Shown here in pieces: positions 35,529-44,698 of a DNA stretch of 64,000 nucleotides. Position 1 is the first letter of the stretch, and the number at the start of each line of letters is the position of its first letter. The translations under genes and the position numbers were made by a program. Source of the stretch: UBA4582 sp965657335 (GTDB lineage: Bacteria > Pseudomonadota > Gammaproteobacteria > Pseudomonadales > Azotimanducaceae); assembly GCA_965657335.1 (NCBI GenBank), contig CBFHOH010000009.1, positions 62,001 through 126,000 on the forward strand, in the 5' to 3' direction. The notes below the pieces were generated by a model. The model saw only the letters and a list, made by a program, of their open reading frames with translations. It searched no databases and had not been told where the DNA came from.

Positions 35529-36494
35529 ATGACCCTCATACAACCCGACCTGACCAAGACTCGCACGGCAGCTAATCTAATTTCCAAACTGGAAAATAAT
35601 ATTCGGGGGGTCATGCGTTCCAATGATCACGGCATTCAATGGTTACTGACCGCATTCTTCGCCGGTGGACATGTTCTGCTAGAAGACGTCCCTGGCACCG
35701 GCAAAACGACCCTAGCAAAATCCTTGGCCGCATCAATTAATGCCCGATTCAACAGGATTCAGTTTACGCCAGATTTGCTGCCGACAGATATTCTTGGCGT
35801 TTCGATGTATGACCAGAATACCGGAGATTTCCATTTCCGAAAGGGTCCCGTTTTCACCCAAATATTGCTCGCAGATGAGATCAATCGTGCATCGCCGCGG
35901 ACACAATCGGCATTGCTTGAAGCAATGGCAGAAAGTCAGGTGAGCATTGAGGGAAAAAGGTTGGTACTCGATGATACTTTTTTCGTCGTTGCGACCCAAA
36001 ACCCGGTCGATTTTCATGGCACTTATCCCCTGCCAGAAGCCCAAATGGACCGATTTGCCATGCGTTTTGAACTGGGCTACGTCTCTGAAGACGATGAACT
36101 TCAGATTCTTGAAGCCCAACAAAGACACCACCCCTTTGATGATCTGTTACCGGTACTAGAACCCGTTGACGTCGAATTTATCAGGGAGGAAGTTAAACTC
36201 ATTCGCATCACCGAAGAGTTGAAACGCTACATCGTAAAACTCGTGGCGGGCACTCGGAGCCATGAAGGCATTCTCATGGGCGCCAGCCCAAGAGCCGGCG
36301 TCATGCTCATGAAGTGCGCGCAAGCAATGTCACTGATTAACGGCGAGCAGTTCGTGACACCCGACGTCATTCAAACACTGGCCATTCCCGTGATAGCCCA
36401 CCGCTTGGCTTTACATCCGGATACAGACTACAACGGTGGCACGGCAGAGCAAGCGATCCAAGACATCATTAACAGCACTGAAGTCCCGACCTGA
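35529..36494 (+). CDS. MoxR-family AAA+ ATPase
   Basis: Chaperone-like AAA+ ATPase of the MoxR group, 321 residues. Walker A DVPGTGKTTLAKS, Walker B LLADEINRASPRTQSALLEAM, sensor ATQNPVDFHGTYPLPEAQMDRF and the C-terminal lid with ASPRAGVMLMKCA are all present. It opens a three-gene operon (MoxR, DUF58, transglutaminase) with only 5 bp and 4-bp-overlap spacing, a widely conserved trio in gammaproteobacteria thought to act in envelope-related processing. Its direct substrate is not known. Confidence 0.92.
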   Translation: MTLIQPDLTKTRTAANLISKLENNIRGVMRSNDHGIQWLLTAFFAGGHVLLEDVPGTGKTTLAKSLAASINARFNRIQFTPDLLPTDILGVSMYDQNTGDFHFRKGPVFTQILLADEINRASPRTQSALLEAMAESQVSIEGKRLVLDDTFFVVATQNPVDFHGTYPLPEAQMDRFAMRFELGYVSEDDELQILEAQQRHHPFDDLLPVLEPVDVEFIREEVKLIRITEELKRYIVKLVAGTRSHEGILMGASPRAGVMLMKCAQAMSLINGEQFVTPDVIQTLAIPVIAHRLALHPDTDYNGGTAEQAIQDIINSTEVPT

Positions 36495-36499
36495 ACGAC

Positions 36500-37867
36500 A
36501 TGCTCCATAAATTCATATTTCCAGCCTACATTCGCTTAACAAAAAACAGATATTCAACGCGCCAGAGTAGTGAGAGAGGTCAACTCGTGCTAGCCGCGAC
36601 GTTGGTATGCGGCGCTATCGGAATTGATACCGATCTGACCCTCAATTACCAAATATTTTCGCTTCTTGTCATACTTTTACTGTCTGCCCAAATCACCGTT
36701 CGAATACATCAACCGGCCATTTCAATCGAACGCATACTCCCCAAACATGTCTCAGCAAATCAAAAATTCAGCTACGATATTGTCATCAACAACCTTGGTT
36801 CTCGTGTGGAAGCCGATCTTCGCATCATTGACGAGCCCATTGTTATTGCACCCAGTTTTCAGGAGTTTGAGTCATCGCGTGAACCCTTTGAAGAAACCCG
36901 CAATGCATACGATCGTTTTGTTGGCTTTCATCGGTTCCTTTGGTTACAAAGTATAAAAACTGGCATCAGAGTCAACTCGGCACAGGCCGACGCGATCCCC
37001 ATCAAAGGCAAGCGCAGAGTAAGGGTAGAAGCTGAGCCACTCAGGCGCGGACTCGCTAGATTAGGCACAACGACGATATTGCACCCAGACCTGCTCGGCA
37101 TGAACTATGGCGTGCAGCGGTTTGTTAACCCCGAGCAACTTCTAATACTGCCCAAAAGTTACAGGATAAATGAATCCTTTGAGCTACCCAGCGGAAGCAA
37201 CAGCAACTCTGGCGGCGCGAGTGCGAGTTGGTCTACAGGCGCATCTGATGAGTTTGTCTCGCTCAGAGATTATCGTGACAACGATTCGGCAAAAAAGATT
37301 CACTGGCCAAGCTCGCTTAAAAGACAGAAGCCGGTTGTTAGAGAATTTCAGGACGAATATTTTCCGAGACAATCTCTCGTACTTGATGTCCACACTGAAA
37401 GCGCGACGCTACTCGAGGAGGCAGTGTCCGTTGCGACTAGCCTGCTTCGACATATGAACAAGAAAAATACCAGCGCAGACCTTATTTACTGCGCGAAAAA
37501 CCCAATCACTGTTTCTTGCCACTCTGGTGCAACATCGCACAACAGCGGGCACCACGAACAACTAAAAGCGCTCGCAACATTAACATCAAGCGTCCAACCG
37601 TTTTCTCTGCTCGCAGAATTTGTGAAAACAAAAACGCAGGAACTGACAGGCTGCGTTCTTGTTTGTTGTAAATGGACAGAGGCACATCAACAACTTCAAC
37701 AATTTACTGAATCAAGAGGCGTACCAACGACAGCCTTTATCATCGTTCTGCCGGAAAATCCCCAGCAACCCGATTCGCATAAGCAAGTCGAAAGCGAGCC
37801 GTTAAATTCTTCGCGCTGCCATTACCTAAGTTCAGATAATGTCGCAGAGGCATTGCTATCGTTATGA
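36500..37867 (+). CDS. DUF58 domain protein
   Basis: A 455-residue membrane-associated protein with two hydrophobic segments near 25-65 and the DUF58 core SLRDYRDNDSAKKIHWPSSLKRQKPVVREFQDE, which sits before a von Willebrand-like domain. In the MoxR system this partner is thought to bind the ATPase. Starts 5 bp after MoxR; ends overlapping the transglutaminase gene by 4 bp. Confidence 0.9.
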   Translation: MLHKFIFPAYIRLTKNRYSTRQSSERGQLVLAATLVCGAIGIDTDLTLNYQIFSLLVILLLSAQITVRIHQPAISIERILPKHVSANQKFSYDIVINNLGSRVEADLRIIDEPIVIAPSFQEFESSREPFEETRNAYDRFVGFHRFLWLQSIKTGIRVNSAQADAIPIKGKRRVRVEAEPLRRGLARLGTTTILHPDLLGMNYGVQRFVNPEQLLILPKSYRINESFELPSGSNSNSGGASASWSTGASDEFVSLRDYRDNDSAKKIHWPSSLKRQKPVVREFQDEYFPRQSLVLDVHTESATLLEEAVSVATSLLRHMNKKNTSADLIYCAKNPITVSCHSGATSHNSGHHEQLKALATLTSSVQPFSLLAEFVKTKTQELTGCVLVCCKWTEAHQQLQQFTESRGVPTTAFIIVLPENPQQPDSHKQVESEPLNSSRCHYLSSDNVAEALLSL

Positions 37868-39861
37868 ATAGCCCTGACAAACGACTCAGATACGTTCTAT
37901 TTTTTGGCATTCTGTTCTGGGGATACCAGTGCTCCCTGCTAGCATTTGCAATACCAATCGCTTTGACTTTGGAAGCCCGCTTTTTTATCAATCGTCGCTG
38001 GAACTTAACAAAATCAGATTTCTATCGCATCGCCGACCTCACCAACGTCAGTTTTATTATCGTTGTCTTTTACTTGTTTCTTAATCGTGCTAGCTATCCT
38101 TTTCTTACCACGCTAATCGAGTGGGCCCCCATTGTTTTGTTCCCTTTGGTCACAGTGATTGCATACAGCACCAAAGATAGAATGAGTCTGGATGTATTGT
38201 TCTATTCTCTGCGAAGACAGCGTGAATCGGTTAATCAGTCCTGGAACATGAATTTTGTCTACCTTGGTATATGTCTAGTCGCCAGCGCCACGCAGGTTAC
38301 AGCGAATCTGGGCGATGTATCGCCCCGGGTCTTTTTTTTCCCGATCGCTGCTATCCTGATCATGCTTGCACTTTTCCCTATGAGATCAACACGCTACAGC
38401 ATCAGAACCTGGATGCTATCGATGGCGCTAGTTTTTCTGGTAGCGAACTTCACACATCAAGGTTTTAGAACCACGCATCTTGCCATCAAAGACTGGACCC
38501 AACAGATTATTGCGAATTACCTTCAACAGAGAAACGACCCGCTTCGCACAAAAACCTCAATGGGCGCGGTGGGGAGATTAAAACTGTCGGATACAATACT
38601 TTTTCGAGTCAAACCGAGCGCAGGTCAAGCAACGCCGAGATTATTGCAGGAAGCTAGCTACGACACCCCAACAGCGAACGGCTGGATGGTTATTAACTCG
38701 AACTTTGACGAAGTACCCGGTTCGGGTGATTTTGAATGGTCATTCGACGATCCGGAAAACACCCGTTCCACCGCGACGATTTATCGCGAGTTTCGTCGCG
38801 ATACAGCACTCGTTCCAGTACCCCAGAATCTGACGAGAATAAACGATCTACCCGCGATTAATGTGCGCAAGAGTCAATACGGTACTTTGCAAGCACAAGG
38901 ACTGGTGCCCAGTCCTTCATTCAAAGTAAGTTTTGGTGGCACAGGCTCACTCGCTACCGACGCGACCCTTGTTGATACATTTATCACACCCGAGCAATCC
39001 ACTCTGATCGAAAAAGTTCTTGCACCACATGTCGTTGCTGGCAACCCGCTGCTCACTCTCGAATCGGTGTTCAAGGATTTTAGATACAGCCTTTACCAAC
39101 CGGCTATTCAAGGAGATGCGCTGGAAGAATTCTTGATTCATTCACAAGCCGGACACTGCGAGTACTTTGCCTCGGCTACTGTGCTGATGTTACGACAACT
39201 GGGTATTCCCGCGAGGTATGCCGTAGGTTTTGCCATTCAGGAGTACGAGCCATTGATAGACATGTTCATTGTCAGACAGCGTCATGCTCACGCCTGGGCC
39301 CAAGCTTTTATCGACGGGAGATGGCAAGTGGTTGATACAACGCCTGCGACATGGGCGCAGAACGAAGCCGCTGAGGCGAGCTTCGTGAGGCCTTTGATCG
39401 ATCTACTCTCAAACGCTACCTTTGCATTTCAGATCTGGTGGGGTAATCAGCAGATTGAGGATTATGAAACGGCGCTCTATATTCTTGCTGCGATCCTCAG
39501 TTTGTTTTTGTTTTGGCGGATATTTCGCAGCGAACATGTTTCGATTAAAGATGCTGATAAGAACCCTGAACAGGGCATCCTGCCACCCGGCTCAGAATCA
39601 CCTTTCTACCGAATCGAGGAATTACTGAATGCAGCTGGACTGTCCAAGTTGACCGGAGAAACGCTGCTCAGTTGGGTACGGCGAGTCGATTTGCCAGAGC
39701 TTGCACCCATTCTTGAGAGTCACAATCGGTGGCGATTCGACCCCCAATTTTTTAGCCATCAGGAGCGCCAAAACCTCGAAAAAGCCGTTGATGAGTGGTT
39801 CGAGCAAGAAGCTCACAAGTTTTCAAATGATAAACCGCTTAGGGAAATACACTCACGTTAA
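37864..39861 (+). CDS. Transglutaminase-like membrane protein (TgpA type)
   Basis: A 665-residue inner-membrane protein. About six N-terminal transmembrane helices (to residue 200) are followed by a periplasmic transglutaminase domain with Cys in QAGHCEYFASATV, His in RQRHAHAWAQAF and Asp in WQVVDTTPATW, then a further helix (about 535-555) and a cytoplasmic C-terminal tail. This is the TgpA architecture known in Pseudomonas aeruginosa. The native substrate is unknown. The stop of the previous gene overlaps its ATG. Confidence 0.92.
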   Translation: MNSPDKRLRYVLFFGILFWGYQCSLLAFAIPIALTLEARFFINRRWNLTKSDFYRIADLTNVSFIIVVFYLFLNRASYPFLTTLIEWAPIVLFPLVTVIAYSTKDRMSLDVLFYSLRRQRESVNQSWNMNFVYLGICLVASATQVTANLGDVSPRVFFFPIAAILIMLALFPMRSTRYSIRTWMLSMALVFLVANFTHQGFRTTHLAIKDWTQQIIANYLQQRNDPLRTKTSMGAVGRLKLSDTILFRVKPSAGQATPRLLQEASYDTPTANGWMVINSNFDEVPGSGDFEWSFDDPENTRSTATIYREFRRDTALVPVPQNLTRINDLPAINVRKSQYGTLQAQGLVPSPSFKVSFGGTGSLATDATLVDTFITPEQSTLIEKVLAPHVVAGNPLLTLESVFKDFRYSLYQPAIQGDALEEFLIHSQAGHCEYFASATVLMLRQLGIPARYAVGFAIQEYEPLIDMFIVRQRHAHAWAQAFIDGRWQVVDTTPATWAQNEAAEASFVRPLIDLLSNATFAFQIWWGNQQIEDYETALYILAAILSLFLFWRIFRSEHVSIKDADKNPEQGILPPGSESPFYRIEELLNAAGLSKLTGETLLSWVRRVDLPELAPILESHNRWRFDPQFFSHQERQNLEKAVDEWFEQEAHKFSNDKPLREIHSR

Positions 39862-40421
39862 AGATTCAGCTTGCCCGCAAGAAACTTGAAATGCTCATGT
39901 GCAGCTTGAGTGCTTCGAGATGATTGACGACCATGCAACGGTTAATGTGGACGTCATGCCAAAACAAGTGATAACGGTATCCGAAAACATCTGAACGCTG
40001 AGCAGAGTCAATTTCTACGTCGGAAGCGCTGAATATTAATCAACAATCTACTACATCAGCAGACTTTTAAAAATATATTCATAATTTTCAATGGGTTAGC
40101 GCTCAAGCTGACTGCAAAATTTCGTCACACGGATTCGGGCAACACTGGTTCTTGTCGTCTTGGCGCGATCTATCAACAGATAACCTTAGATAATTCGGTA
40201 TGTACTTGTGCTAACCACACCCTAAAAGGGGGAGAAAACGCGCACAAACAGCAGAAAAACGGGGTCTTTAGAGAAAAACACTTCTCCCCACTGGTCGAAT
40301 ACGGTAGGATTTCCCTTCGGATTTATGGACGATAATTCCGCCAGCACACATCGTACGAGCTAGGGTGTCAAAACTAGTAATCGAGCTGTCGAATAAAAAT
40401 GAATATTTATGGAGCAATTCT
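39862..40421 (+). other. 560-bp intergenic/leader region
   Basis: No convincing gene. GGGGGAGAA (40228-40236) can pair at long range with TTCTCCCC (40282-40289), leaving a 45-base interior, so the leader of the lipoprotein mRNA may be structured. A short frame at 39920-39994 has no ribosome site. The usual riboswitch consensus sequences I know do not match. Confidence 0.35.
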
Positions 40422-42413
40422 ATGAGATCACTACTTCAACCTATCGCACTGGTTTCTGCGATACTTCTCATCGCCAGCTGTGATTCAGGTGGCACGAGCG
40501 GTGTTACAGCCACCCCCGTAACCCCACCCGCACCGCAAACTGGCCTTGATGGTCGCGCGGTTAAAGGGATAATTGCTGGTGGAGCCATCACTGTTGTCGA
40601 TTCTGCGGGCGCTGATGTCCCGTTAGCATCTGGCGGCACCTCCGGCGCTGACGGATCATACTCGCTCCTGTTCACCTCAGAAGCGACCGCAGCAGGTATT
40701 TCTGCGCCATTGGTTGTCACTGTTTCAGGCGGACCTGGCTCAACAATGGTTTGTGATATTGATATCGCCGGCACTGACGATGATTGCGCAGTCGGCGATG
40801 GTACTTCTGTCGCATTTGGCGAAAGCTATCCTTTGCCAACAACATTTGCGATGCGTGGTATCGTTTCGGAGATCCCAGCCGCAGACACACAAACTAGCCC
40901 AACAGTAACGGTAAACCTTAACCCGGCGACTGATCTGGCAGCCGGCCTAGCACTAGACGCTGCTGCTGGCACCGCACTGACTGCATCGGACGTTGCGGCG
41001 GCGGATTCGCAGGTACTCGGTCTCATTCAAACGATTACAGGTACTGACCTCACTGGTCAGACGTTGAGCCAAATTACGATTCCTAATGTCGCTGACTCGG
41101 CAGATGCCGCAGCTGCATCCTCGCAATCACTTGCACTGGCTGCATTTGGTGCCGCTATCATCGCTAATCAGGGCGCAGGCGAAACCGTTGGTGACGTTAT
41201 CGCCAGGGTTAACGCTTCACTTTCAGCAGATGAGGACGGCAATCTGGCAGCGACGGGTACTGAACTCGCCAGCCTCACCAGCTCAGTTGTTACCGCGCTA
41301 ACGACGGTTTCCGCGCAGGTTACCGCAGGTGGTGGTGACAGCTCAGCGGTTGATGCAGCAGTCGATAACGCTGAAACGATAGAAGAAATTTATGACGCGA
41401 TCGGCGACGAAGACGTTGGCGTGCCTCCTCTTCCAGATCCCGACAGCGACAATCCGGTTGACGAAACTAAAGCCTTCATCGCCAACTTCAGCAACGTTGT
41501 ATCTTCTGCGCTTGCAAGCACAGGCGCCGCAGGTGCTGGCGTTGACGGACAAAGTGCAACTGAACTCTTTGCTGCAGAACTAGATGCGGCATCGAAACTG
41601 AACAGCGGTTTGGCGACTGCAGCCAGTCGTGCGCTTCAGGACGCAGTGAACGCAACAGCGTCCGACCTAGTAGAAGACGGAACAATCGCGGTCGATAACG
41701 CAGACGCTACTAACCCCGTCACATTCTCACTGACCAAAGCTGGCACTGTTTTCACCGTTGCCGATGCTTCGTCCACGCAGACGGGCGCTGATGGCACAAC
41801 TTTGGTTATTACAGCAACAACGGGCACCAGCAATGGCGATGATGTTTTCTCTTTAGAAGGCGTATCGATGGTGACAACACAGCCCGGTGCTACGGCGGAA
41901 GACGCTGCTGTCACTATCCAGACATTCACTGCCGGCACACTGAACGGCGCAGTAGTTGATGGCAACACGGTGACAACATTCGATGGCACAGTTACTGGCG
42001 CCTCGCCGACAACGTCATTCGGCATCAGCGCCACCTACACAGATCCAGTCGGTGTATTGGACGGCGATACATTCACCGCGACGATTAGCTTTGCTAGCGC
42101 AACGGCGGATGATTTGTCTTTGACGCTTTCAGGAACACCTGGTCAGGACATCAACGACTATTCCGTTACAGCTGGCGGCAACACCGTCGCGTTTACGTTA
42201 TCGCCTACTGCGCCTGGCACTGGAACCGCAGTGTTCTCGGACGGCGTCGTGTTGATGACGCTGAGCTTGTTGGATGGCGTTGTCGTAACAGATCAAACCG
42301 GTAACATTGCGGCTTTGACCGTAGCAGGCGTCGAGACTGGTACGATCTCTGCCAACGGAACAGTGACCTACTCTGACGGCTCGGTCCAATCACTCCCAGC
42401 TGGCATTTTCTAA
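40422..42413 (+). CDS. Large Ala/Thr/Gly-rich lipoprotein, hypothetical
   Basis: A 663-residue exported lipoprotein. The frame opens earlier (40365), but ATG 40422 gives a clean lipoprotein signal, MRSLLQPIALVSAILLIASC, with lipobox IASC (Cys20) and a GGAG ribosome site. The mature protein begins with a Pro/Thr linker (ATPVTPPAPQTG), followed by a carboxypeptidase-regulatory-like beta domain (AITVVDSAGADVPLASGG), a helical Ala/Gln/Thr-rich middle, and a beta-rich C-terminal region. Composition is strongly biased to Ala, Thr, Gly, Ser and Asp with few aromatic residues, as in abundant surface proteins. Function unknown; no adhesin repeat is clear. It has its own strong terminator, so it is a single-gene unit. 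Confidence 0.82.
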   Translation: MRSLLQPIALVSAILLIASCDSGGTSGVTATPVTPPAPQTGLDGRAVKGIIAGGAITVVDSAGADVPLASGGTSGADGSYSLLFTSEATAAGISAPLVVTVSGGPGSTMVCDIDIAGTDDDCAVGDGTSVAFGESYPLPTTFAMRGIVSEIPAADTQTSPTVTVNLNPATDLAAGLALDAAAGTALTASDVAAADSQVLGLIQTITGTDLTGQTLSQITIPNVADSADAAAASSQSLALAAFGAAIIANQGAGETVGDVIARVNASLSADEDGNLAATGTELASLTSSVVTALTTVSAQVTAGGGDSSAVDAAVDNAETIEEIYDAIGDEDVGVPPLPDPDSDNPVDETKAFIANFSNVVSSALASTGAAGAGVDGQSATELFAAELDAASKLNSGLATAASRALQDAVNATASDLVEDGTIAVDNADATNPVTFSLTKAGTVFTVADASSTQTGADGTTLVITATTGTSNGDDVFSLEGVSMVTTQPGATAEDAAVTIQTFTAGTLNGAVVDGNTVTTFDGTVTGASPTTSFGISATYTDPVGVLDGDTFTATISFASATADDLSLTLSGTPGQDINDYSVTAGGNTVAFTLSPTAPGTGTAVFSDGVVLMTLSLLDGVVVTDQTGNIAALTVAGVETGTISANGTVTYSDGSVQSLPAGIF

Positions 42414-42451
42414 ACAGATAAATGCAAACTGTGGACTTTTTGCAGTGATTG

Positions 42452-42484
42452 AAAAAGGGTGACTTTATGTCACCCTTTTTTTTT
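42452..42484 (+). terminator. Strong rho-independent terminator
   Basis: A perfect 12-pair stem (42452-42463 with 42469-42480) with a five-base TTTAT loop, followed by nine T residues in all (42476-42484). It ends the lipoprotein transcript. Confidence 0.93.
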
Positions 42485-42521
42485 GCGCTTTATTATCTCT
42501 TTTCTTTAGTTCAAGCAAACG

Positions 42522-42527
42522 TATAAT
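42522..42527 (+). promoter_or_regulatory. Candidate sigma-70 -10 element for the isomerase/one-carbon operon
   Basis: A consensus TATAAT at 42522-42527, with only a weak -35 (CTTTTC-like) 17 bases upstream. It falls inside the first possible ATG of the next frame (42526), so that start cannot be transcribed from here, which supports the start at 42562. Confidence 0.5.
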
Positions 42528-42561
42528 GCAGGCTTCTCCACATCCATGCTCGGATAACTCC

Positions 42562-43170
42562 ATGAACATAAAAGAAAATATGTCGATAATTATGCGGAAA
42601 GAAGCCGAGGCGATTCGTAATATCGTGGTAACCGATGACTTCGAAGCCTCCATCAATCTCGCACTGGCATGTCCGGGCAAAGTGATTACCACCGGCATCG
42701 GCAAAGCAGGGTTTATGGCACAAAAATTCGCCGCCACGCTATCTTCCACGGGCACACCATCTTTTTTTATTCACCCGGCCGAGGCAGGGCACGGTGATTT
42801 GGGTATGATTAACGCTAACGACCTGATATTTGCTTTTTCAACCAGCGGAAAATCGATCGAGGTCATCGAAATGCTTGAAAATGCCCGCGCCCTCGGTGTC
42901 ACCCGAATCGTAGGTGTGACGTCTCATGTAGACTCACCTTTAAGGGACTTAAGCCAGCTGGTACTGGATATGGGGGGGGAAATTGAGGAAGCGTGTCCGT
43001 TAAATCTGGCACCGAGTGCCAGTATTGCTGCCATGTTAGCGATCAGCGATGCAATCGCATTAACCTTGATGGAACTGAAGGAATTCACCCCGGCGGATTA
43101 CGGTGCACGCCACCACAAGGGTTACCTCGGATCTATCACCCGCAACCAACATAAGTACGACCCAATCTAA
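42562..43170 (+). CDS. SIS-domain arabinose-5-phosphate isomerase-like protein without CBS domains
   Basis: A 202-residue sugar-phosphate isomerase resembling the SIS domain of KdsD, which converts ribulose 5-phosphate to arabinose 5-phosphate for Kdo synthesis. The KdsD catalytic residues are conserved in context: Lys in GIGKAGFMA, Glu in HPAEAGHGDLGM, Glu in IEEACPLNLAPSAS and His in YGARHHKGYLG. Both regulatory CBS domains of KdsD are absent, so the chain is about 60 percent of normal KdsD length. The preferred start is ATG 42562. No Kdo or lipid A gene is nearby; the operon continues with folate enzymes, 4 bp downstream. Another phosphosugar isomerisation is possible. Confidence 0.8.
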   Translation: MNIKENMSIIMRKEAEAIRNIVVTDDFEASINLALACPGKVITTGIGKAGFMAQKFAATLSSTGTPSFFIHPAEAGHGDLGMINANDLIFAFSTSGKSIEVIEMLENARALGVTRIVGVTSHVDSPLRDLSQLVLDMGGEIEEACPLNLAPSASIAAMLAISDAIALTLMELKEFTPADYGARHHKGYLGSITRNQHKYDPI

Positions 43171-43174
43171 CAAA

Positions 43175-44071
43175 ATGCCAATCAGAGACTATCTAGCGGT
43201 TTCCAACGAATTTACTCGAGAACTCAAACTCGCAATCGAGACATTGAAATCATCGATAAAAGTAGTAGGGCTGATTGCAACCAACGACAAGCCATCACTT
43301 GCTTACGCTCGAGCAACCCAGAAAAAATTTAGTGAGCTTGGGATTGAATATGACCTCAAATCGATTCCTCGGCTCGAATTAGAGGAAGAAATTACCCGAC
43401 TGAACGCTGACGCATCGGTTCATGGGATTTTTATATACTTTCCCATATTTTTTAACCAACAAGATGACTATCTCAGAAACCTAGTAGATTTTCGTAAGGA
43501 CATCGAAGCTGGCAGCCAATATTGGACCCGCAAACTTTATCAAAACGATCGGTTTGCAACTGATCTCGACAGCACAAAAAAGGCGCTGTTGCCCTGCACA
43601 CCACTCGCCATCATCAAGATTCTCACGGCACAAGGAATCTACGGTGCTCCTGAAGCGAAAAGGCCGCTCACCGATAAGATCGTTACTATCTTTAATCGCA
43701 GCGAAGTTATCGGTCGACCTCTCGCCGTGATGATGTCTAACGATGGAGCCAAGGTTTATTCTTTCGATGAGAATGGCCCTTTAGTCTTTGAGGATGCAAA
43801 ACCACAAGAAACTAATATCAGCAGGAAGCAGGCGTTAATAGCCTCAGATATCGTGATCACAGGGGTTCCCAGCGATAGATTTGAAAAGATTCGTCCAACG
43901 GAGATCGCCGCTGACACCGTTTGCCTTAACTTTTCCAGTGTGCCCAATTTCTCAGAAGAATTTGCAGATTACGCAGGAACCTTTATTCCCAGAGTGGGTC
44001 CGATGACCGTAGCCATGTGTATTCGAAATACCGTACGGTTGTACCAGAACTTTCATCAGGTAACGAAGTGA
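43175..44071 (+). CDS. Mtd1-like methylene-tetrahydrofolate dehydrogenase
   Basis: Folate enzyme of 298 residues that best resembles yeast cytoplasmic Mtd1 (NAD+-dependent, monofunctional), not bacterial FolD. Shared features are SLAYARATQKKFSELGI, LLPCTPLAIIKIL, FNRSEVIGRPLAVMMSNDGAKVYS, ITGVPS and PMTVAMCIRNT. In bifunctional FolD the active-site Tyr-x-x-x-Lys supplies cyclohydrolase activity; here the position is Tyr44-x-x-x-Thr48, as in yeast Mtd1, so only dehydrogenase activity is predicted (methylene-THF to methenyl-THF). The missing hydrolysis could be supplied by the next gene. The start at 43175 lies 4 bp after the isomerase stop; a longer frame to 43103 overlaps that gene and is rejected. 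The 3' end overlaps the fchA start. Confidence 0.88.
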   Translation: MPIRDYLAVSNEFTRELKLAIETLKSSIKVVGLIATNDKPSLAYARATQKKFSELGIEYDLKSIPRLELEEEITRLNADASVHGIFIYFPIFFNQQDDYLRNLVDFRKDIEAGSQYWTRKLYQNDRFATDLDSTKKALLPCTPLAIIKILTAQGIYGAPEAKRPLTDKIVTIFNRSEVIGRPLAVMMSNDGAKVYSFDENGPLVFEDAKPQETNISRKQALIASDIVITGVPSDRFEKIRPTEIAADTVCLNFSSVPNFSEEFADYAGTFIPRVGPMTVAMCIRNTVRLYQNFHQVTK

Positions 44072-44673
44072 TCGCTGAAACAGAAATTAGCCAGTACGTC
44101 GGCAGCCTTGGAGCAAAAACCTCAACACCCGGTGGCGGCGCAGCGGCCGCGATAACAGGTGCTCAGGCCATCGCATTGATCGAAATGGTTAGCCAGTTCA
44201 CAACCGGGGACGTGCCTGAAATAGCGTCCATTATCGAGCGCGCACAACGCCTCACGCCAACCATGTTGGCACTCGGAGACGATGATGCAAACTGCTTCAA
44301 AGCGTTGATGGCGACCTACACGCTGCCAAAATCAACCGAGGATGAAAAATCCCAGCGCACTAAATCTATTCAGTTATGCCTTGAAGCAGCGGCGACCGTG
44401 CCGCTGAACGTCATCAAGACGATCACCGGCGTTATCCCGGACATTGTATATCTCGCCGGTCACGGAAACCGCAATTTGATCACCGATGTCGCCATTGCTG
44501 CAAGCCTTGGTCAGTCAGCATTGACCTCGTCAAAGTTAAACGTTTTGATCAATCTAAAACATACGCGTAATGAAAATTTCAGAGGAGCTGCACTGGAAAT
44601 CATCGACTCGATACCCGCTAGCCTAAGACAACTTCAGAATGTTATCGACGAAATTTCCGCACAGCTACATTAA
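44068..44673 (+). CDS. fchA: Methenyl-tetrahydrofolate cyclohydrolase/cyclodeaminase family protein
   Basis: A 201-residue all-helical protein of the formiminotransferase-cyclodeaminase C-terminal family, like FchA. The family signature STPGGGAAAAITGAQAIALIEMV is present near residue 22. Such proteins hydrolyse methenyl-THF to 10-formyl-THF or deaminate formimino-THF. The translation start is GTG 44068, whose GTGA overlaps the dehydrogenase stop; no other start keeps the proper N-terminus. Pairing with the Mtd1-like enzyme, which lacks cyclohydrolase activity, suggests the two perform in sequence what FolD does alone. No formiminotransferase or histidine-degradation gene is nearby. Confidence 0.85.
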   Translation: MIAETEISQYVGSLGAKTSTPGGGAAAAITGAQAIALIEMVSQFTTGDVPEIASIIERAQRLTPTMLALGDDDANCFKALMATYTLPKSTEDEKSQRTKSIQLCLEAAATVPLNVIKTITGVIPDIVYLAGHGNRNLITDVAIAASLGQSALTSSKLNVLINLKHTRNENFRGAALEIIDSIPASLRQLQNVIDEISAQLH

Positions 44674-44698
44674 CGCGAAAATAAAGCTGAAGAGAAAG

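Noticed and set aside
35529..39861. MoxR-DUF58-transglutaminase as a novel system
   Set aside because: The trio is a known conserved gammaproteobacterial arrangement.
39920..39994. 24-codon frame in the intergenic region before the lipoprotein
   Set aside because: No ribosome site and no recognisable product.
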